A stretch of 64,000 nucleotides of DNA from Cellulomonas sp. JZ18 (GCF_009720485.1 NZ_CP045245.1:1364001-1428000), one strand, 5' to 3'. Numbered from the stretch's first letter, positions 27,114 through 40,084 are shown. Notes: generated from the sequence alone by a model not told the origin. Numbers and translations are program-made.

Positions 27114-28886
27114 TCAGGCGAGCGGCACCTGCCAGGTCAGCAGCGCACCGCGCCCGCTCGGCGCGGCACCGAGGGTGAACGTGCCGCCGTGGCGCCGCGC
27201 CCGCGAGGCGAGGTTTCCCGTGCCGGAGCTGCGGTCGCGGACCGCGGGCAGACCGGCGCCGTCGTCCTCGACCTCCACCTCGACCGACCCGGTCGGGCCG
27301 CGCCCGCGCACGGCGACGCGCACCGCGACGGAGGACGCGTGGGCGTGCCGGGCGGCGTTCGCCAGCCCCTCGCGCACCACCGCCACGACGTCGTCCGTGA
27401 GGTCGGCGTCCAGCCGCTCGTCGAGCAGGTCCTCCGCCTCCCCGTCGCCGGGCGTCAGCGACGCGCCGTCGAGCGTGAGGACGAGCGACGGGGCGAAGCC
27501 CAGACCGGTGCGCGCGAGCGACGCCTCGCGCCGCAGCCGCTCGACGAGACCCGTCGCCGCGTCGGGGTCGCGCAGCGCGTGCACGATCTGACGGATCTGG
27601 CGCACGGAGCTGTCGACGTTGTCGAGCGCCGCCTCCACGATGTCCGTCAGCTCGGTCGCGTCGACGCCGCGCGCCGCGCGCCGGCGCACCGTCTCCAGCT
27701 GCATGCCCGTCGCGAACAGCTGCTGGATCGCCAGGTCGTGCAGGTCGCGCGCGATCCGCTCGCGCTCGTCGAGCAGGGCGGCGACGTCCTGCGCGTGCCG
27801 CGCCTCGGCCAGCACGTACGCGAGGGCGGCCTGCGACGCGAAGGACTCCGCCGTGGCCAGGTCGCTCTCGTCGAACGGGGTCGAGCCGATGCGGCGCAGC
27901 AGCACGAGCACGCCGACGCCGCGGCCGGAGGACTGCAGCGGCGCGTACATGGCGGGGCCGAACGCGCGCATCTGCTCGACCTTCACCGTGCGCGAGGCGC
28001 TCAGGGACGGCGTCAGCAGCCCCACGCCCTCCTCGAGGGCCGTCCACGCGCGGCCGTCGCGCGGCATCACGAGGCCGGTGAGCTCCTCGGCGCGGTAGCC
28101 GTCGGCGAGCTCGACGAACAGCTCGCCGCCGAGACCGGGCAGCGCGAGGGCGGCCGTGTCCGCGTTCGCGACCTGCCGCGCGGTGCGGGCGATGTGCGCG
28201 AGCGCGTCCTCCTCGTCCACGCCCTCGAGCAGCATCGTCGTGATGTCCTGCCCCGCGCGCAGCCAGTGCTCGCGGCGCTCGGCGTCGGCGTACAGCCGGG
28301 CGTTCGCGACCGCGACGCCGGCGGCCGCGGCGAGCGCGACGACCATCTCCTCGTCGTGCGCGTCGAAGGGGCCGCCCTCCTTCTCGGACAGGTACAGCTG
28401 CCCGTACACCTGCTCGCCGACCCGCACCGACGCCCCGAGGAACGAGCCCATCGGCGGGTGGTGCGCCGGCCAGCCGCGGAACGCGGGGTGCTGCGTGAGG
28501 TCGTCGAGGCGCAGCGCACCGTCCACGGGGATCTGCCCGAGCACGCCCTGCGCGTGCGGCGGGTGGTCGAGCATCCGGGCGACCGCGGTCGGCACACCGG
28601 TGTAGACGAACGTGGTGGACGCGCCGCCCTCGTCGAGGACGTTGATCGCGCCGTAGCGGGCCCGCGTGAGCTCCGCGCTCACCTGCACGAACCGGTCGAG
28701 CACCGCGGGCAGCTCGAGCTGGCCCGCGACGGCCAGGATCGCGTTGAGCAGGTCGGTCAGGGCGTCGCCGGTCAGGGGCGAGGGCACCGGCTCGACCTCG
28801 ACCAGCTCGCCGCCCGCGAAGGGGGCCGCGGGGGGCGCGTCCCGGCCGGGCGCGTCCCGGGGCGGCTCGACGTGCCGCGCGCTCAC
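27114..28886 (-). CDS. DevS/DosT-like GAF-GAF sensor histidine kinase
   Basis: A 590-residue soluble kinase without membrane segments. Two GAF domains (about residues 55-205 and 220-375) are followed by a HisKA_3 dimerisation/phosphoacceptor segment (ERERIARDLHDLAIQQLFA) and a HATPase_c domain (REGLANAARHAHASSVAVRV; GAGLPAVRDRSSGTGNL). GAF-1 contains HPAFRGWPAHHPPMGSFLG, matching the region that carries the haem-ligating His in mycobacterial DevS and DosT, so it may sense oxygen, NO or CO; haem binding is inferred. The GTG start overlaps the cydC stop (GTGA), so kinase synthesis is coupled to the cytochrome bd operon. Confidence 0.92.
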   Translation of the reverse strand: MSARHVEPPRDAPGRDAPPAAPFAGGELVEVEPVPSPLTGDALTDLLNAILAVAGQLELPAVLDRFVQVSAELTRARYGAINVLDEGGASTTFVYTGVPTAVARMLDHPPHAQGVLGQIPVDGALRLDDLTQHPAFRGWPAHHPPMGSFLGASVRVGEQVYGQLYLSEKEGGPFDAHDEEMVVALAAAAGVAVANARLYADAERREHWLRAGQDITTMLLEGVDEEDALAHIARTARQVANADTAALALPGLGGELFVELADGYRAEELTGLVMPRDGRAWTALEEGVGLLTPSLSASRTVKVEQMRAFGPAMYAPLQSSGRGVGVLVLLRRIGSTPFDESDLATAESFASQAALAYVLAEARHAQDVAALLDERERIARDLHDLAIQQLFATGMQLETVRRRAARGVDATELTDIVEAALDNVDSSVRQIRQIVHALRDPDAATGLVERLRREASLARTGLGFAPSLVLTLDGASLTPGDGEAEDLLDERLDADLTDDVVAVVREGLANAARHAHASSVAVRVAVRGRGPTGSVEVEVEDDGAGLPAVRDRSSGTGNLASRARRHGGTFTLGAAPSGRGALLTWQVPLA

Positions 28887-30775
28887 GCCACGCCCCCGGA
28901 CGCAGGGACGGGCTGGGTGGTCCGCTCGCTCCGCACCGCCTCACGGTAGCCGGGGACGTCCCGCAGGAGGCGCGCGTGCGTCCCGCGGGCCACCACGTGC
29001 CCGTCCTGCACCCACAGCACCTCGTCGGCGGCGGCGAGCGTCGCGAGCCGGTGCGTGACGACGAGCACGCCGCGCGCGTCCCCGCGGCGGGTCGGCGGCA
29101 GTTGCCACAGGCGGTCGAGCAGGGCGTCGGCGGTGGCGGTGTCGAGGTGCTCGGCCGGCTCGTCGACGAGCAGCAGCGGTGCGTCCGCGACGAGGGCGCG
29201 GGCGAGCAGCAGGCGCCGGCGCTCACCGCCCGAGACCGTGCGTCCGTCGGGCCCGAGGAGCGTGCCGAGCCCGTCCGGCAGGCCGGCGAGCCAGCCGCCC
29301 AGACCCGCCCGCTCGAGCGCGTCCGCCGCCTCGGCGGCGCTCACGTCGCCCCGGGCGACCCGCAGGTTCTCCAGCACGCTCGTGCCGAACAGGTGCGCGT
29401 CCTCGGTCGTGGCGACCGCGGCCGCGACGACACGGTCGCGGGGGAGCGCGGCGACGTCCTCGCCGTCGAGGCGGACGCTGCCCGCGACGGGCGGCAGGAG
29501 ACCGGCGAGCGTGAGCAGGAGCGTCGTCTTGCCGGCGCCGCTCGGCCCCGCCACGGCGACGCGCCGCCCCGGCGCGAGGACGACGTCCACCGCGGTGAGC
29601 GCCGGCGGACGCCCGGGCCAGCCGCACGTCAGGTCCGTGGCGCGCAGCACCGGACCCGCGTCGGCGGTTTCGGCGTCCGCGGTGGTGCGCCCGGTCCGCG
29701 GTGTCGCCGCGGCACCGCCCGACGGGCCAGGGTCCGGACCGGCCGCGTCGAGGAGCGCCAGGACGCGGGCCGCGGCCGCGCGCGAGCGCTGCACCTGGAC
29801 CGCGGCGGCCGGCAGCACCGACGTCGCCTCGAAGGCCGCGAGCGGGGTCAGCACGACGACCGCCAGCTCGACCGGCGCGAGCAGGCCCGCGCCCACCGCC
29901 GGGACGCCGGTGACGAGCGCGGCCACCACGGCGAGACCGACCGCGAGCTGCCCGAGGGCGGCGCCCAGCGCGGCGGGTCGCGCCCCGGCGTCCGCCGCCG
30001 CGGCGAGCCGGTGGTCCGCGTCGCGCAGGGCGCCCAGCTCGCGGTCCAGCCGCCCCGCCACCGTCAGCGGGCCGGCGTCCTCCAGCACGCCGAGCACGGT
30101 GGCCGTCATGTCGGCCCGCGCCCGCACCCCGCGCTCCTCGGCGCGGCGTGCGCCGGTGGCCGTCGCCCACGGCGCGACGACGCCCGCGAGGACGAGGCAC
30201 ACGGCGAGCGTGATCCCGGCCGGCGGCCAGAACAGCGCCATCGCGGCGCTGGCGCCGACGCCGAGCACGGCCGCGACCGCCGCGGGCAGCAGCCCGCGGA
30301 CCACGACGTCGCCGACGGCGTCGACGTCCGCGCCGACGCGCGCGAGCAGGTCCCCGCGGCGCACCGCGAGGACCGCCTGCGGCCGTCCGGCCGCCAGTCG
30401 CGCGTACAGGGTCGTGCGCAGCGCGACCATGCCCCGCAGCGCGACGTCGTGCGACACCAGGCGCTCCAGGTAGCGCAGCAGCCCCCGCCCGATGCCGAAC
30501 GTCCGCACGGCCACCGTCGCGACCGACAGCGTGAGCACGGGCGGCATCTGCGACGCGCGCGCGATGAGCCACGCGGAGACGGCGGCCAGCGCGACCGCGC
30601 ACCCGAGGGCGAGGGTCCCGAGCAGCACGGCGAGCGCCACGCGGCGCGCGTCGACGTCCAGCAGCCGCACGGCGCGGCGCAGCGTGCCGCGTGGCGGCCG
30701 GGTCGCGGTGCCGGCGCGCGCGGGCGGGGTGCCGGGCCCCCGGCCCCGCGCCGACGCCGCCGGGTGCGCGCTCAC
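28883..30775 (-). CDS. cydC: ABC transporter CydC, cytochrome bd assembly
   Basis: A 630-residue half-transporter with an N-terminal six-helix membrane domain (about residues 40-330; LLDVDARRVALAVLLGTLAL onward) and a C-terminal ATPase: VAGPSGAGKTTLLLTLAGLL, signature VSGGERRRLLLARALV and LLLVDEPAEHLD. CydDC exports thiols/haem-related compounds needed to mature cytochrome bd. The GTG at 30775 overlaps the cydD stop; its own stop overlaps the kinase start. The long open frame further upstream is a shadow within cydD. Confidence 0.93.
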   Translation of the reverse strand: MSAHPAASARGRGPGTPPARAGTATRPPRGTLRRAVRLLDVDARRVALAVLLGTLALGCAVALAAVSAWLIARASQMPPVLTLSVATVAVRTFGIGRGLLRYLERLVSHDVALRGMVALRTTLYARLAAGRPQAVLAVRRGDLLARVGADVDAVGDVVVRGLLPAAVAAVLGVGASAAMALFWPPAGITLAVCLVLAGVVAPWATATGARRAEERGVRARADMTATVLGVLEDAGPLTVAGRLDRELGALRDADHRLAAAADAGARPAALGAALGQLAVGLAVVAALVTGVPAVGAGLLAPVELAVVVLTPLAAFEATSVLPAAAVQVQRSRAAAARVLALLDAAGPDPGPSGGAAATPRTGRTTADAETADAGPVLRATDLTCGWPGRPPALTAVDVVLAPGRRVAVAGPSGAGKTTLLLTLAGLLPPVAGSVRLDGEDVAALPRDRVVAAAVATTEDAHLFGTSVLENLRVARGDVSAAEAADALERAGLGGWLAGLPDGLGTLLGPDGRTVSGGERRRLLLARALVADAPLLLVDEPAEHLDTATADALLDRLWQLPPTRRGDARGVLVVTHRLATLAAADEVLWVQDGHVVARGTHARLLRDVPGYREAVRSERTTQPVPASGGVA

Positions 30776-32436
30776 GCCGCCCCCGCCGGGACCGCTGCGG
30801 GCGAGGGCGCCACGGTGACGACGTCGTCGGCGCGCGCCACGAGGGCCGGGCGGTGGGCCACGAGCAGCACCGCGCAGCCGCGTGCACGCAGCGCGTCGAC
30901 GGTGTCGAGGACGACCCGCTCGCCGGCCGCGTCGAGGTGCGCTGTCGGCTCGTCGAGCACGACGACGGGGGTCGGGCGCAGCAGCGCGCGCGTGAGCGCC
31001 AGGCGCTGCCGCTGGCCGACGCTGAGCCCGCTGCCGCCCGCACCGAGCACCGTGCCCCAGCCGTCCGGCAGGCCCGCCACGACCGCGTCGAGGCCGGTGC
31101 GGGCCGCCGCCCGGTCGCGCTCGGCGGGGGCGGGCGACCCGAGCAGCGCGTCGAGGGTGCCGGGCTCGAGCACCGGGCGCTGCGGCAGCCAGGTGACCTG
31201 CCGCCGGTAGCTGCCGGGGTCCACGTCGGCCACGTCCACGGCCGCGCCGTCGGCGCCGACGAGCCGCACGGTCCCGGCGTCGGCGGGCAGCAGCCCCAGC
31301 AGCGCCTCGACCGTCGTCGTCTTGCCCGCGCCCGACGGCCCGACCAGGGCGACGGCACGCCCCGGCCGCAGGTCCAGGTCGACGTGCCGCGGCGCCCAGC
31401 CGCCGCGGGTGCGCACGCCGAGCCCGCGCACCTCGACCCGGCCGCGCGCGAGGTCCGGGGCCGGGCGCGTGCCCGGCTCGGGCAGCGGTGCGTCGAGGAC
31501 GGCGAACGCGCGCTCGGCGGCGGCCACGCCGTCGGTCGACGCGTGGAACTGCGCGCCGACCTGCCGCAGCGGCGCGTACACCTCGGGGGCGAGCACCAGC
31601 ACGGCGAGGCCGGTCACGAGGTCCATCCCGCCGTACACGAGCCGCAGGCCGACGCCGACGGCGACGACCGCGACGGACAGCGTCGTGAGCAGCTCCAGGA
31701 CCATGCCCGACAGGAACGCGATGCGCAGCGTGCCCGTGGTGGCCCGTCGGTGCGCGTCGCCCAGGGCCCGGACCCGCACCTCGGGGCCGCGCTCGCGGCC
31801 GAACGCCCGCAGCGTCGGCAGCCCGGCGAGCAGGTCGAGCACCTGGGAGCCCAGGCGCTCCATGGTCGCCAGGCCGCGGGCGGACCGGCCCTGCGTCATG
31901 ACGCCGACGAGCCACATGAACACCGGCACGAGCGGCAGCGTCCCGAGCAGCACCGCGAACGAGACCAGGTCCAGCCCGAGCACGACGAGCAGCGTCGCGG
32001 GAGTGAGGGTCGCCGCGAGGACGAGCTGCGGCAGGTACCGGACGAAGTACGGCTCGAGCGCCTCGAGGCCCCGCGTCGCGAGCGTGGCGAGCGCCGCGCC
32101 GTCCTCGCCCGTGCGCCGCGGTGCGCCGGCGGCGGCGTGCACGACCACGCGCTCGCGCAGCTCACCGACGGCGCGCGTCGCGGCCCGGTGCGCGTACCGC
32201 TCCTGCACGCCCGCGACGAGCGTGCGCGCCACGACGACGGCGAGCAGGCCGCCGACGAGCGGCGCGACGTCCGGCAGCGACGCGCCGTCCGCGACCGCCG
32301 AGCCCAGCGCGTGCGCCAGCAGCAGCGCCTGCGCCACCACGAGGGCGCCGGTCACCAGCCCCAGGGCGACGGTCAGGGCGAGGTAGCCGCGGGCCGAGCG
32401 CGCGTACCGCAGCAGGCGGGGGTCGAGCGGCTTCAC
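30772..32436 (-). CDS. cydD: ABC transporter CydD, cytochrome bd assembly
   Basis: A 554-residue half-transporter, partner of CydC. Membrane domain at residues about 15-310 (LALTVALGLVTGALVVAQAL and others), ATPase with VGPSGAGKTTTVEALLGLL, signature LSVGQRQRLALTRALL and VVLDEPTAHLD. CydD and CydC form the heterodimer. The GTG start at 32436 is overlapped by the stop of a tiny upstream reading frame (see 32433-32489). Confidence 0.93.
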   Translation of the reverse strand: MKPLDPRLLRYARSARGYLALTVALGLVTGALVVAQALLLAHALGSAVADGASLPDVAPLVGGLLAVVVARTLVAGVQERYAHRAATRAVGELRERVVVHAAAGAPRRTGEDGAALATLATRGLEALEPYFVRYLPQLVLAATLTPATLLVVLGLDLVSFAVLLGTLPLVPVFMWLVGVMTQGRSARGLATMERLGSQVLDLLAGLPTLRAFGRERGPEVRVRALGDAHRRATTGTLRIAFLSGMVLELLTTLSVAVVAVGVGLRLVYGGMDLVTGLAVLVLAPEVYAPLRQVGAQFHASTDGVAAAERAFAVLDAPLPEPGTRPAPDLARGRVEVRGLGVRTRGGWAPRHVDLDLRPGRAVALVGPSGAGKTTTVEALLGLLPADAGTVRLVGADGAAVDVADVDPGSYRRQVTWLPQRPVLEPGTLDALLGSPAPAERDRAAARTGLDAVVAGLPDGWGTVLGAGGSGLSVGQRQRLALTRALLRPTPVVVLDEPTAHLDAAGERVVLDTVDALRARGCAVLLVAHRPALVARADDVVTVAPSPAAVPAGAA

Positions 32437-32489
32437 GCCCGCCGGCCCGTCACGCCCGTCCTCATGCCCGTCCTCACGCCCGTCCTCAT
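32433..32489 (-). CDS. Possible 18-codon coupling ORF between cydB and cydD
   Basis: On the minus strand an ATG at 32489 opens the in-frame peptide MRTGVRTGMRTGVTGRRA. It is built from 12-base repeats, each holding a start codon and a GAGGAC ribosome-binding-like element. Its TGA overlaps the cydD GTG as GTGA. It could serve translational coupling from cydB to cydD; there is no homology evidence and it may be chance. Confidence 0.3.
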   Translation of the reverse strand: MRTGVRTGMRTGVTGRRA

Positions 32490-32500
32490 GCCCGCCTCAC
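32448..32500 (-). repeat. 12-bp tandem repeats between cydB and cydD
   Basis: Three perfect units of CGTCCTCAYGCC (plus strand; 32457-32492) with degenerate copies at both edges. They fill the whole gap between cydB and cydD. On the coding strand each unit provides GAGGAC and ATG or GTG. Confidence 0.75.
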
Positions 32501-33543
32501 GACCGCGACGTGACGCGGGCGAACGTCAGGCCCGTCGCCTCGGGGATGTGCTCGAGGGTCAGACGCTTGCGGAACACCCAGTACGTCCACCCCTGGTACA
32601 GCAGCACGAGCGGCGTGAGGACCGCCGCGACCCACGTCATGACGGTGAGCGTGTAGTCCGTCGACGACGCGTTCTCGACCGTGAGCGAGTTCGCGGGGTC
32701 GAGCGCCGGCATCACGGCCGGGAACATCGAGCCGAAGATCAGCACCACGGCCGCGACGATCGCGACGGCCGAGGCGGTGAACGCGATCCCCTCGCGGCGC
32801 ACGCGCGTCGCACGCACGACCGTCAGCAGGGCGACGGCGGCGACGAGGACCGCGGCCCACGTCCACGCCACCGAGTGGGCGACCTGCGCCCACAGCGCCC
32901 ACACCCCGGCGGCGACGAGGGTGACGACCGAGCTGCGCTCCGCGAACGTCGCGGCGCGCTCGCGCATCTCGCCGTCGACCTTCATCGCGAGGAACACCGC
33001 GCCGTGGGTGAGGAACAGGCTGAGCGTGACGAGCCCGCCGAGCAGGGCGAACGGCGACAGCAGCGCGAGGAGGCCGCCGACGTACTGGTGGTCGGCGTCC
33101 AGCTCCACGCCGCGCACGAGGTTCGCGAACGCGACCCCCCACAGCAGCGACGGCACGAACGAGCCCACCATGAGCGCGCGGTCCGCCCACGCGCGCCAGC
33201 GGTCGTCGTCGATCTTGCCGCGCCACTCGAACGCGACGACGCGCACGATGAGCGCGAGCAGGATGAGGAACAGCGGCAGGTAGAACCCGGAGAACAGCGT
33301 GGCGTACCACTCGGGGAACGCCGCGAACGTCGCGCCGCCGGCGGTGAGCAGCCACACCTCGTTCCCGTCCCACACCGGCCCCACCGTGTTGATGAGCAGG
33401 CGCCGCTCCTTCTCGCGCCGCGCACGGTCGCCGCGGGGGAGGACGGCCAGCAGCATGCCGACGCCAAAGTCGAAGCCCTCGAGCACGAGGTACCCGGTCC
33501 ACAGGACCGCGATGAGGAGGAACCAGATGACGGGGAGGTCCAT
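32497..33543 (-). CDS. cydB: Cytochrome bd ubiquinol/menaquinol oxidase subunit II
   Basis: A 348-residue polytopic membrane protein. It opens MDLPVIWFLLIAVLWTGYLV with LEGFDFGVGMLL, a hallmark of CydB, and contains INTVGPVWDGNEVWLLTAGG and about eight or nine hydrophobic segments. Together with CydA it forms the high-affinity quinol oxidase. It starts 11 bases after the cydA stop. Confidence 0.97.
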   Translation of the reverse strand: MDLPVIWFLLIAVLWTGYLVLEGFDFGVGMLLAVLPRGDRARREKERRLLINTVGPVWDGNEVWLLTAGGATFAAFPEWYATLFSGFYLPLFLILLALIVRVVAFEWRGKIDDDRWRAWADRALMVGSFVPSLLWGVAFANLVRGVELDADHQYVGGLLALLSPFALLGGLVTLSLFLTHGAVFLAMKVDGEMRERAATFAERSSVVTLVAAGVWALWAQVAHSVAWTWAAVLVAAVALLTVVRATRVRREGIAFTASAVAIVAAVVLIFGSMFPAVMPALDPANSLTVENASSTDYTLTVMTWVAAVLTPLVLLYQGWTYWVFRKRLTLEHIPEATGLTFARVTSRS

Positions 33544-33554
33544 GGCGGGTCTCC

Positions 33555-35081
33555 TCAGTAGGCGAAGGACAGCGGGCGGGCGGTGCCGTCGACGTCGTCG
33601 TCGGCGGGCGGGTTCGCGTCGGGGCTGGGGTCCCGCTCGGTGTCGGCGACGCCCTCGACGGCGTACCGCCGCATGAGCCGGAACCACACGACCATGAGCA
33701 CGCCGTACAGCAGCGTGAAGCCGACCATCGAGAAGACGACCATGCCCGGGCTGACGACCTCGCTGACGCCGCGCGCGGTGAGCAGCCACACGCCGTCGAC
33801 GCCCGAGGCGTCCGGGTTGGGGGCCACGACCCACGGCTGGCGGCCCATCTCGGTGAAGACCCAGCCGAAGGCGGACGCGAGGAAGGGGGTGGGGATCGCG
33901 GCGAGGCCCAGCGTCGCGAACCACGGCCGGTCGGTGACGGACCCCGAGCGCCGCAGCAGCCACAGCGCGGCGAGCGCGAGCGCCGCGGACCCGGCGCCGA
34001 GGCCGATCATGAGCCGGAAGGACCAGTACGTGACCGCGAGGTTCGGGTAGAAGCGGGTGTCCTCGTCGAAGGTCGGCGGGACGCCGTTCTCCTCCTCCCA
34101 GTCGCCGACCCACTGCGCGTAGTGCTCCTGCAGCTCCTCGACGCCGCGGATGGGGGCGCTGAAGTCGCCGGTCGCGAGGTAGGACGTGACGCCGGGCAGC
34201 TCGATGAGGTGCCGCACGCCCTCGCAGTCGTTCGTCAGGTCGCCGATCGCCAGGATCGAGAAGGGCGCCCCGTCCTGGGACTCGCACAGTCCCTCCGCGG
34301 CAGCCATCTTGGCGGGCTGCTGCTGGAACATGAGCTTGGCCTGCCAGTCGCCGCTGACGGCGACGCCGGCACCGGCGACCAGCATCGTGACGAGGCCGAG
34401 GACGACCGCGGGGCGGTAGACGTCCCGCGCCGTGTCCGCCTGGCCCGAGCGCACCAGCCGCACCATCCACCAGGCCGCGATGCCGGCGACGAACGTGCCG
34501 GCGGTGAGGAACGCCGCGGCGATGGTGTGCGGGAACGCGGCGAGCACCGTGGGGTTCGTCAGCACGGCGACGACGTCGGTCATCTCCGCGCGACCGGTCT
34601 CGAAGTTGAACGTCGTGCCCACGGGGTGCTGCATCCACGAGTTCGCGGCGAGGATGAAGAAGGCCGACAGGTTCGTCGCGATCGCGACCGCCCAGATGCA
34701 CGCGAGGTGGATCCGCTTCGGCAGCTTGTCCCAGCCGAAGATCCACAGGCCGAGGAACGTCGACTCGACGAAGAACGCGGCGAGCGCCTCCATCGCGAGC
34801 GGCGCGCCGAACACGTCGCCGACGAACCGCGAGTACTCGGACCAGTTCATGCCGAACTGGAACTCCTGCACGATGCCCGTCGCGACGCCGATCGCGAAGT
34901 TGATGAGCAGGAGCTTGCCGAAGAACTTGGTCAGGCGCAGCCACCGCTCGTTGCCGGTGCGCACCCACGCGGTCTGCATGATCGCGACGAGGGGCGACAG
35001 GCCGATCGTCAGCGGCACGAACACGAAGTGGTAGACGGTCGTGATGCCGAACTGCCACCGGGCCAGGTCGAGGGCGTCCAC
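33555..35081 (-). CDS. cydA: Cytochrome bd ubiquinol/menaquinol oxidase subunit I
   Basis: A 508-residue subunit carrying all haems. ALDLARWQFGITTVYHFVFV has the N-terminal His ligand (haem b595/d region), ANSWMQHPVG carries the b558 His, and several typical helices follow. The Q-loop region looks like the short form; the length agrees with that. The GTG at 35081 follows GGAGACC. It heads the cydABDC-kinase operon; its promoter region has a -10 TACGGT at 35152-35157 and a DosR-box-like palindrome just upstream of the poor -35. Confidence 0.97.
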   Translation of the reverse strand: MDALDLARWQFGITTVYHFVFVPLTIGLSPLVAIMQTAWVRTGNERWLRLTKFFGKLLLINFAIGVATGIVQEFQFGMNWSEYSRFVGDVFGAPLAMEALAAFFVESTFLGLWIFGWDKLPKRIHLACIWAVAIATNLSAFFILAANSWMQHPVGTTFNFETGRAEMTDVVAVLTNPTVLAAFPHTIAAAFLTAGTFVAGIAAWWMVRLVRSGQADTARDVYRPAVVLGLVTMLVAGAGVAVSGDWQAKLMFQQQPAKMAAAEGLCESQDGAPFSILAIGDLTNDCEGVRHLIELPGVTSYLATGDFSAPIRGVEELQEHYAQWVGDWEEENGVPPTFDEDTRFYPNLAVTYWSFRLMIGLGAGSAALALAALWLLRRSGSVTDRPWFATLGLAAIPTPFLASAFGWVFTEMGRQPWVVAPNPDASGVDGVWLLTARGVSEVVSPGMVVFSMVGFTLLYGVLMVVWFRLMRRYAVEGVADTERDPSPDANPPADDDVDGTARPLSFAY

Positions 35082-35151
35082 TGCGGTCTCCGACGGTGCG
35101 AGGAGGGCGGCTCGGGCAAGGCGAGCGGGGCGGGGTCGGCCGCCTGGCTCG

Positions 35152-35180
35152 ACCGTAGGAAGGGGGGTCCCGCGCCACGG
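35152..35180 (-). promoter_or_regulatory. cydA promoter
   Basis: Minus-strand -10 TACGGT (35152-35157) with a 17-base spacer to CCGTGG (35175-35180), a poor -35 that suggests an activator-dependent promoter. Predicted start near 35145, leader about 64 bases. Confidence 0.5.
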
Positions 35181-35194
35181 GGGACCAAGGTCCC
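35181..35194. promoter_or_regulatory. DosR/DevR-box-like palindrome at cydA
   Basis: GGGACCAAGGTCCC, a perfect palindrome. The mycobacterial DosR consensus core is GGGACTWWAGTCCC: 12 of 14 positions agree and the two changes are symmetric; the adjoining G on each side also fits. Its centre lies about 42.5 bp upstream of the predicted cydA start. Confidence 0.6.
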
Positions 35195-35533
35195 GAGTGC
35201 TGACACGACGTCGTCACGTCGGGGACGCGCCGCGGTGCGGGCGCAGCCCGGGCGTCGGCGCGTCGCTGTGCGATACTCGTCCCGGTCCTGGCGCCACACC
35301 GCCGGGGCCGACGGCCGCCGCACCGGCGGTCCGTGCAGCCTCACCGCCGCCCTCCTCGGCGCCGCTCCCACCCGGAGCCCCGAGACGGCCCGGCCGGCGA
35401 TGGCGCCGGACACCGTGCGGCCGCCGCGACCGACGACTTCCGTCGCCGTACCGGCAGACCCGGACGAGCGACGACGACCGCCCGGGGGCGCACGACGTGT
35501 GGACGGGGCCTCCGGTACACAGGAGCACCGCGC

Positions 35534-39216
<3,683 letters not shown>

Positions 39217-39243
39217 CGCGGTCCGCGTCACGTCCGGGCCCGT

Positions 39244-39272
39244 TTGACCCGGCGGAGCGGGTTCCGTACCCT
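39244..39272 (+). promoter_or_regulatory. Strong rplU-rpmA promoter
   Basis: TTGACC (39244-39249) and TACCCT (39267-39272) with exactly 17 bases between, the best -35/-10 pair in the window. Predicted start near 39279 gives a leader of about 174 bases before rplU. Confidence 0.75.
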
Positions 39273-39452
39273 AGAACGTCGGTGCGCCGCGTGCGCACCG
39301 GTGTCCGACGGCCCCGAGGCCGCGTCACCGGTGCCGGTGCACGCGCCGTCGTCCGCCGACGCGAACCCCCGAGGCCCTGTGGCCGGGTGGTGCGCGGGCA
39401 CCGGCGGGGGCGAGGCACCGTACGAGCAGTACCGAAGGTCCGACGAGCAGAG

Positions 39453-39773
39453 ATGAGCAGCAACGTGGTGTACGCGATCGTGAAGGCCGGCGGCCGCCAG
39501 GAGAAGGTCGCCGTGGGCGACGTCGTCGTCGTCGACCGCCTCTCCGCGGAGACGGGGTCGACGGTCCAGCTGCCGGCGCTCCTGCTCGTCGACGGCGAGA
39601 AGGTCACGACCGACGCCGCGGCCCTGGCCGCGGTGACGGTGACGGCGGAGGTCGTCCGGGACGAGAAGGGCCCGAAGATCGACATCCTCAAGTACAAGAA
39701 CAAGACCGGCTACCGCAAGCGCCAGGGTCACCGCCAGAAGCTGACCCGCCTGAAGGTCACCGGCATCCAGTGA
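39453..39773 (+). CDS. rplU: 50S ribosomal protein L21
   Basis: A 106-residue ribosomal protein: [20 protein letters not shown] at the start and [20 protein letters not shown] with the typical RQGHRQ end signature. The ATG at 39453 adds four residues before the usual VVYAIVK opening; GTG 39465 or 39468 are alternatives. Followed by rpmA after 56 bases. Confidence 0.96.
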   Translation: MSSNVVYAIVKAGGRQEKVAVGDVVVVDRLSAETGSTVQLPALLLVDGEKVTTDAAALAAVTVTAEVVRDEKGPKIDILKYKNKTGYRKRQGHRQKLTRLKVTGIQ

Positions 39774-39829
39774 GCGGGGCCGCGCGAGCGGCTCTCCCCG
39801 TCGTCCCGTAGCAAGAGAGCAGGTCAGTC

Positions 39830-40084
39830 ATGGCACACAAGAAGGGCGCGAGCTCCTCGCGCAACGGTCGCGACTCGAACGCGCAGCGCCTCGGCGTCAA
39901 GCGCTTCGGCGGTCAGGTCGTCAAGGCCGGCGAGATCCTCGTCCGCCAGCGCGGCACGCACTTCCACCCGGGCGCCAACGTGGGCCGTGGCGGCGACGAC
40001 ACGCTGTTCGCGCTGACCGCCGGTGCGGTCGCCTTCGGCACCCGTCGCGGCCGCAAGGTCGTCGACGTCGTCGCGGACCTCTGA
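39830..40084 (+). CDS. rpmA: 50S ribosomal protein L27
   Basis: An 84-residue protein beginning [20 protein letters not shown], with [22 protein letters not shown]. There is no N-terminal extension needing cleavage, unlike in Firmicutes. A good AGAGAGCAGG site precedes the ATG. A strong hairpin follows. Confidence 0.98.
   Translation: MAHKKGASSSRNGRDSNAQRLGVKRFGGQVVKAGEILVRQRGTHFHPGANVGRGGDDTLFALTAGAVAFGTRRGRKVVDVVADL

Larger units (their letters stand above)
35082..35533. other. Divergent control region between cydA and RNase E
   Basis: 452 bases without a supported gene. It contains the cydA promoter (minus-strand -10 at 35152-35157), the DosR-like box at 35181-35194, a 10-bp palindrome ACGACGTCGT at 35205-35214, and a possible plus-strand -10 GATACT at 35272-35277 that would give RNase E a leader of about 250 bases. 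The AGGAG at 35521-35525 is the RNase E ribosome binding site. Confidence 0.55.

Noticed and set aside
35205..35214. ACGACGTCGT as a second regulator site at cydA
   Set aside because: Perfect but short palindrome made of common GC-rich words; no partner copy or positional support.
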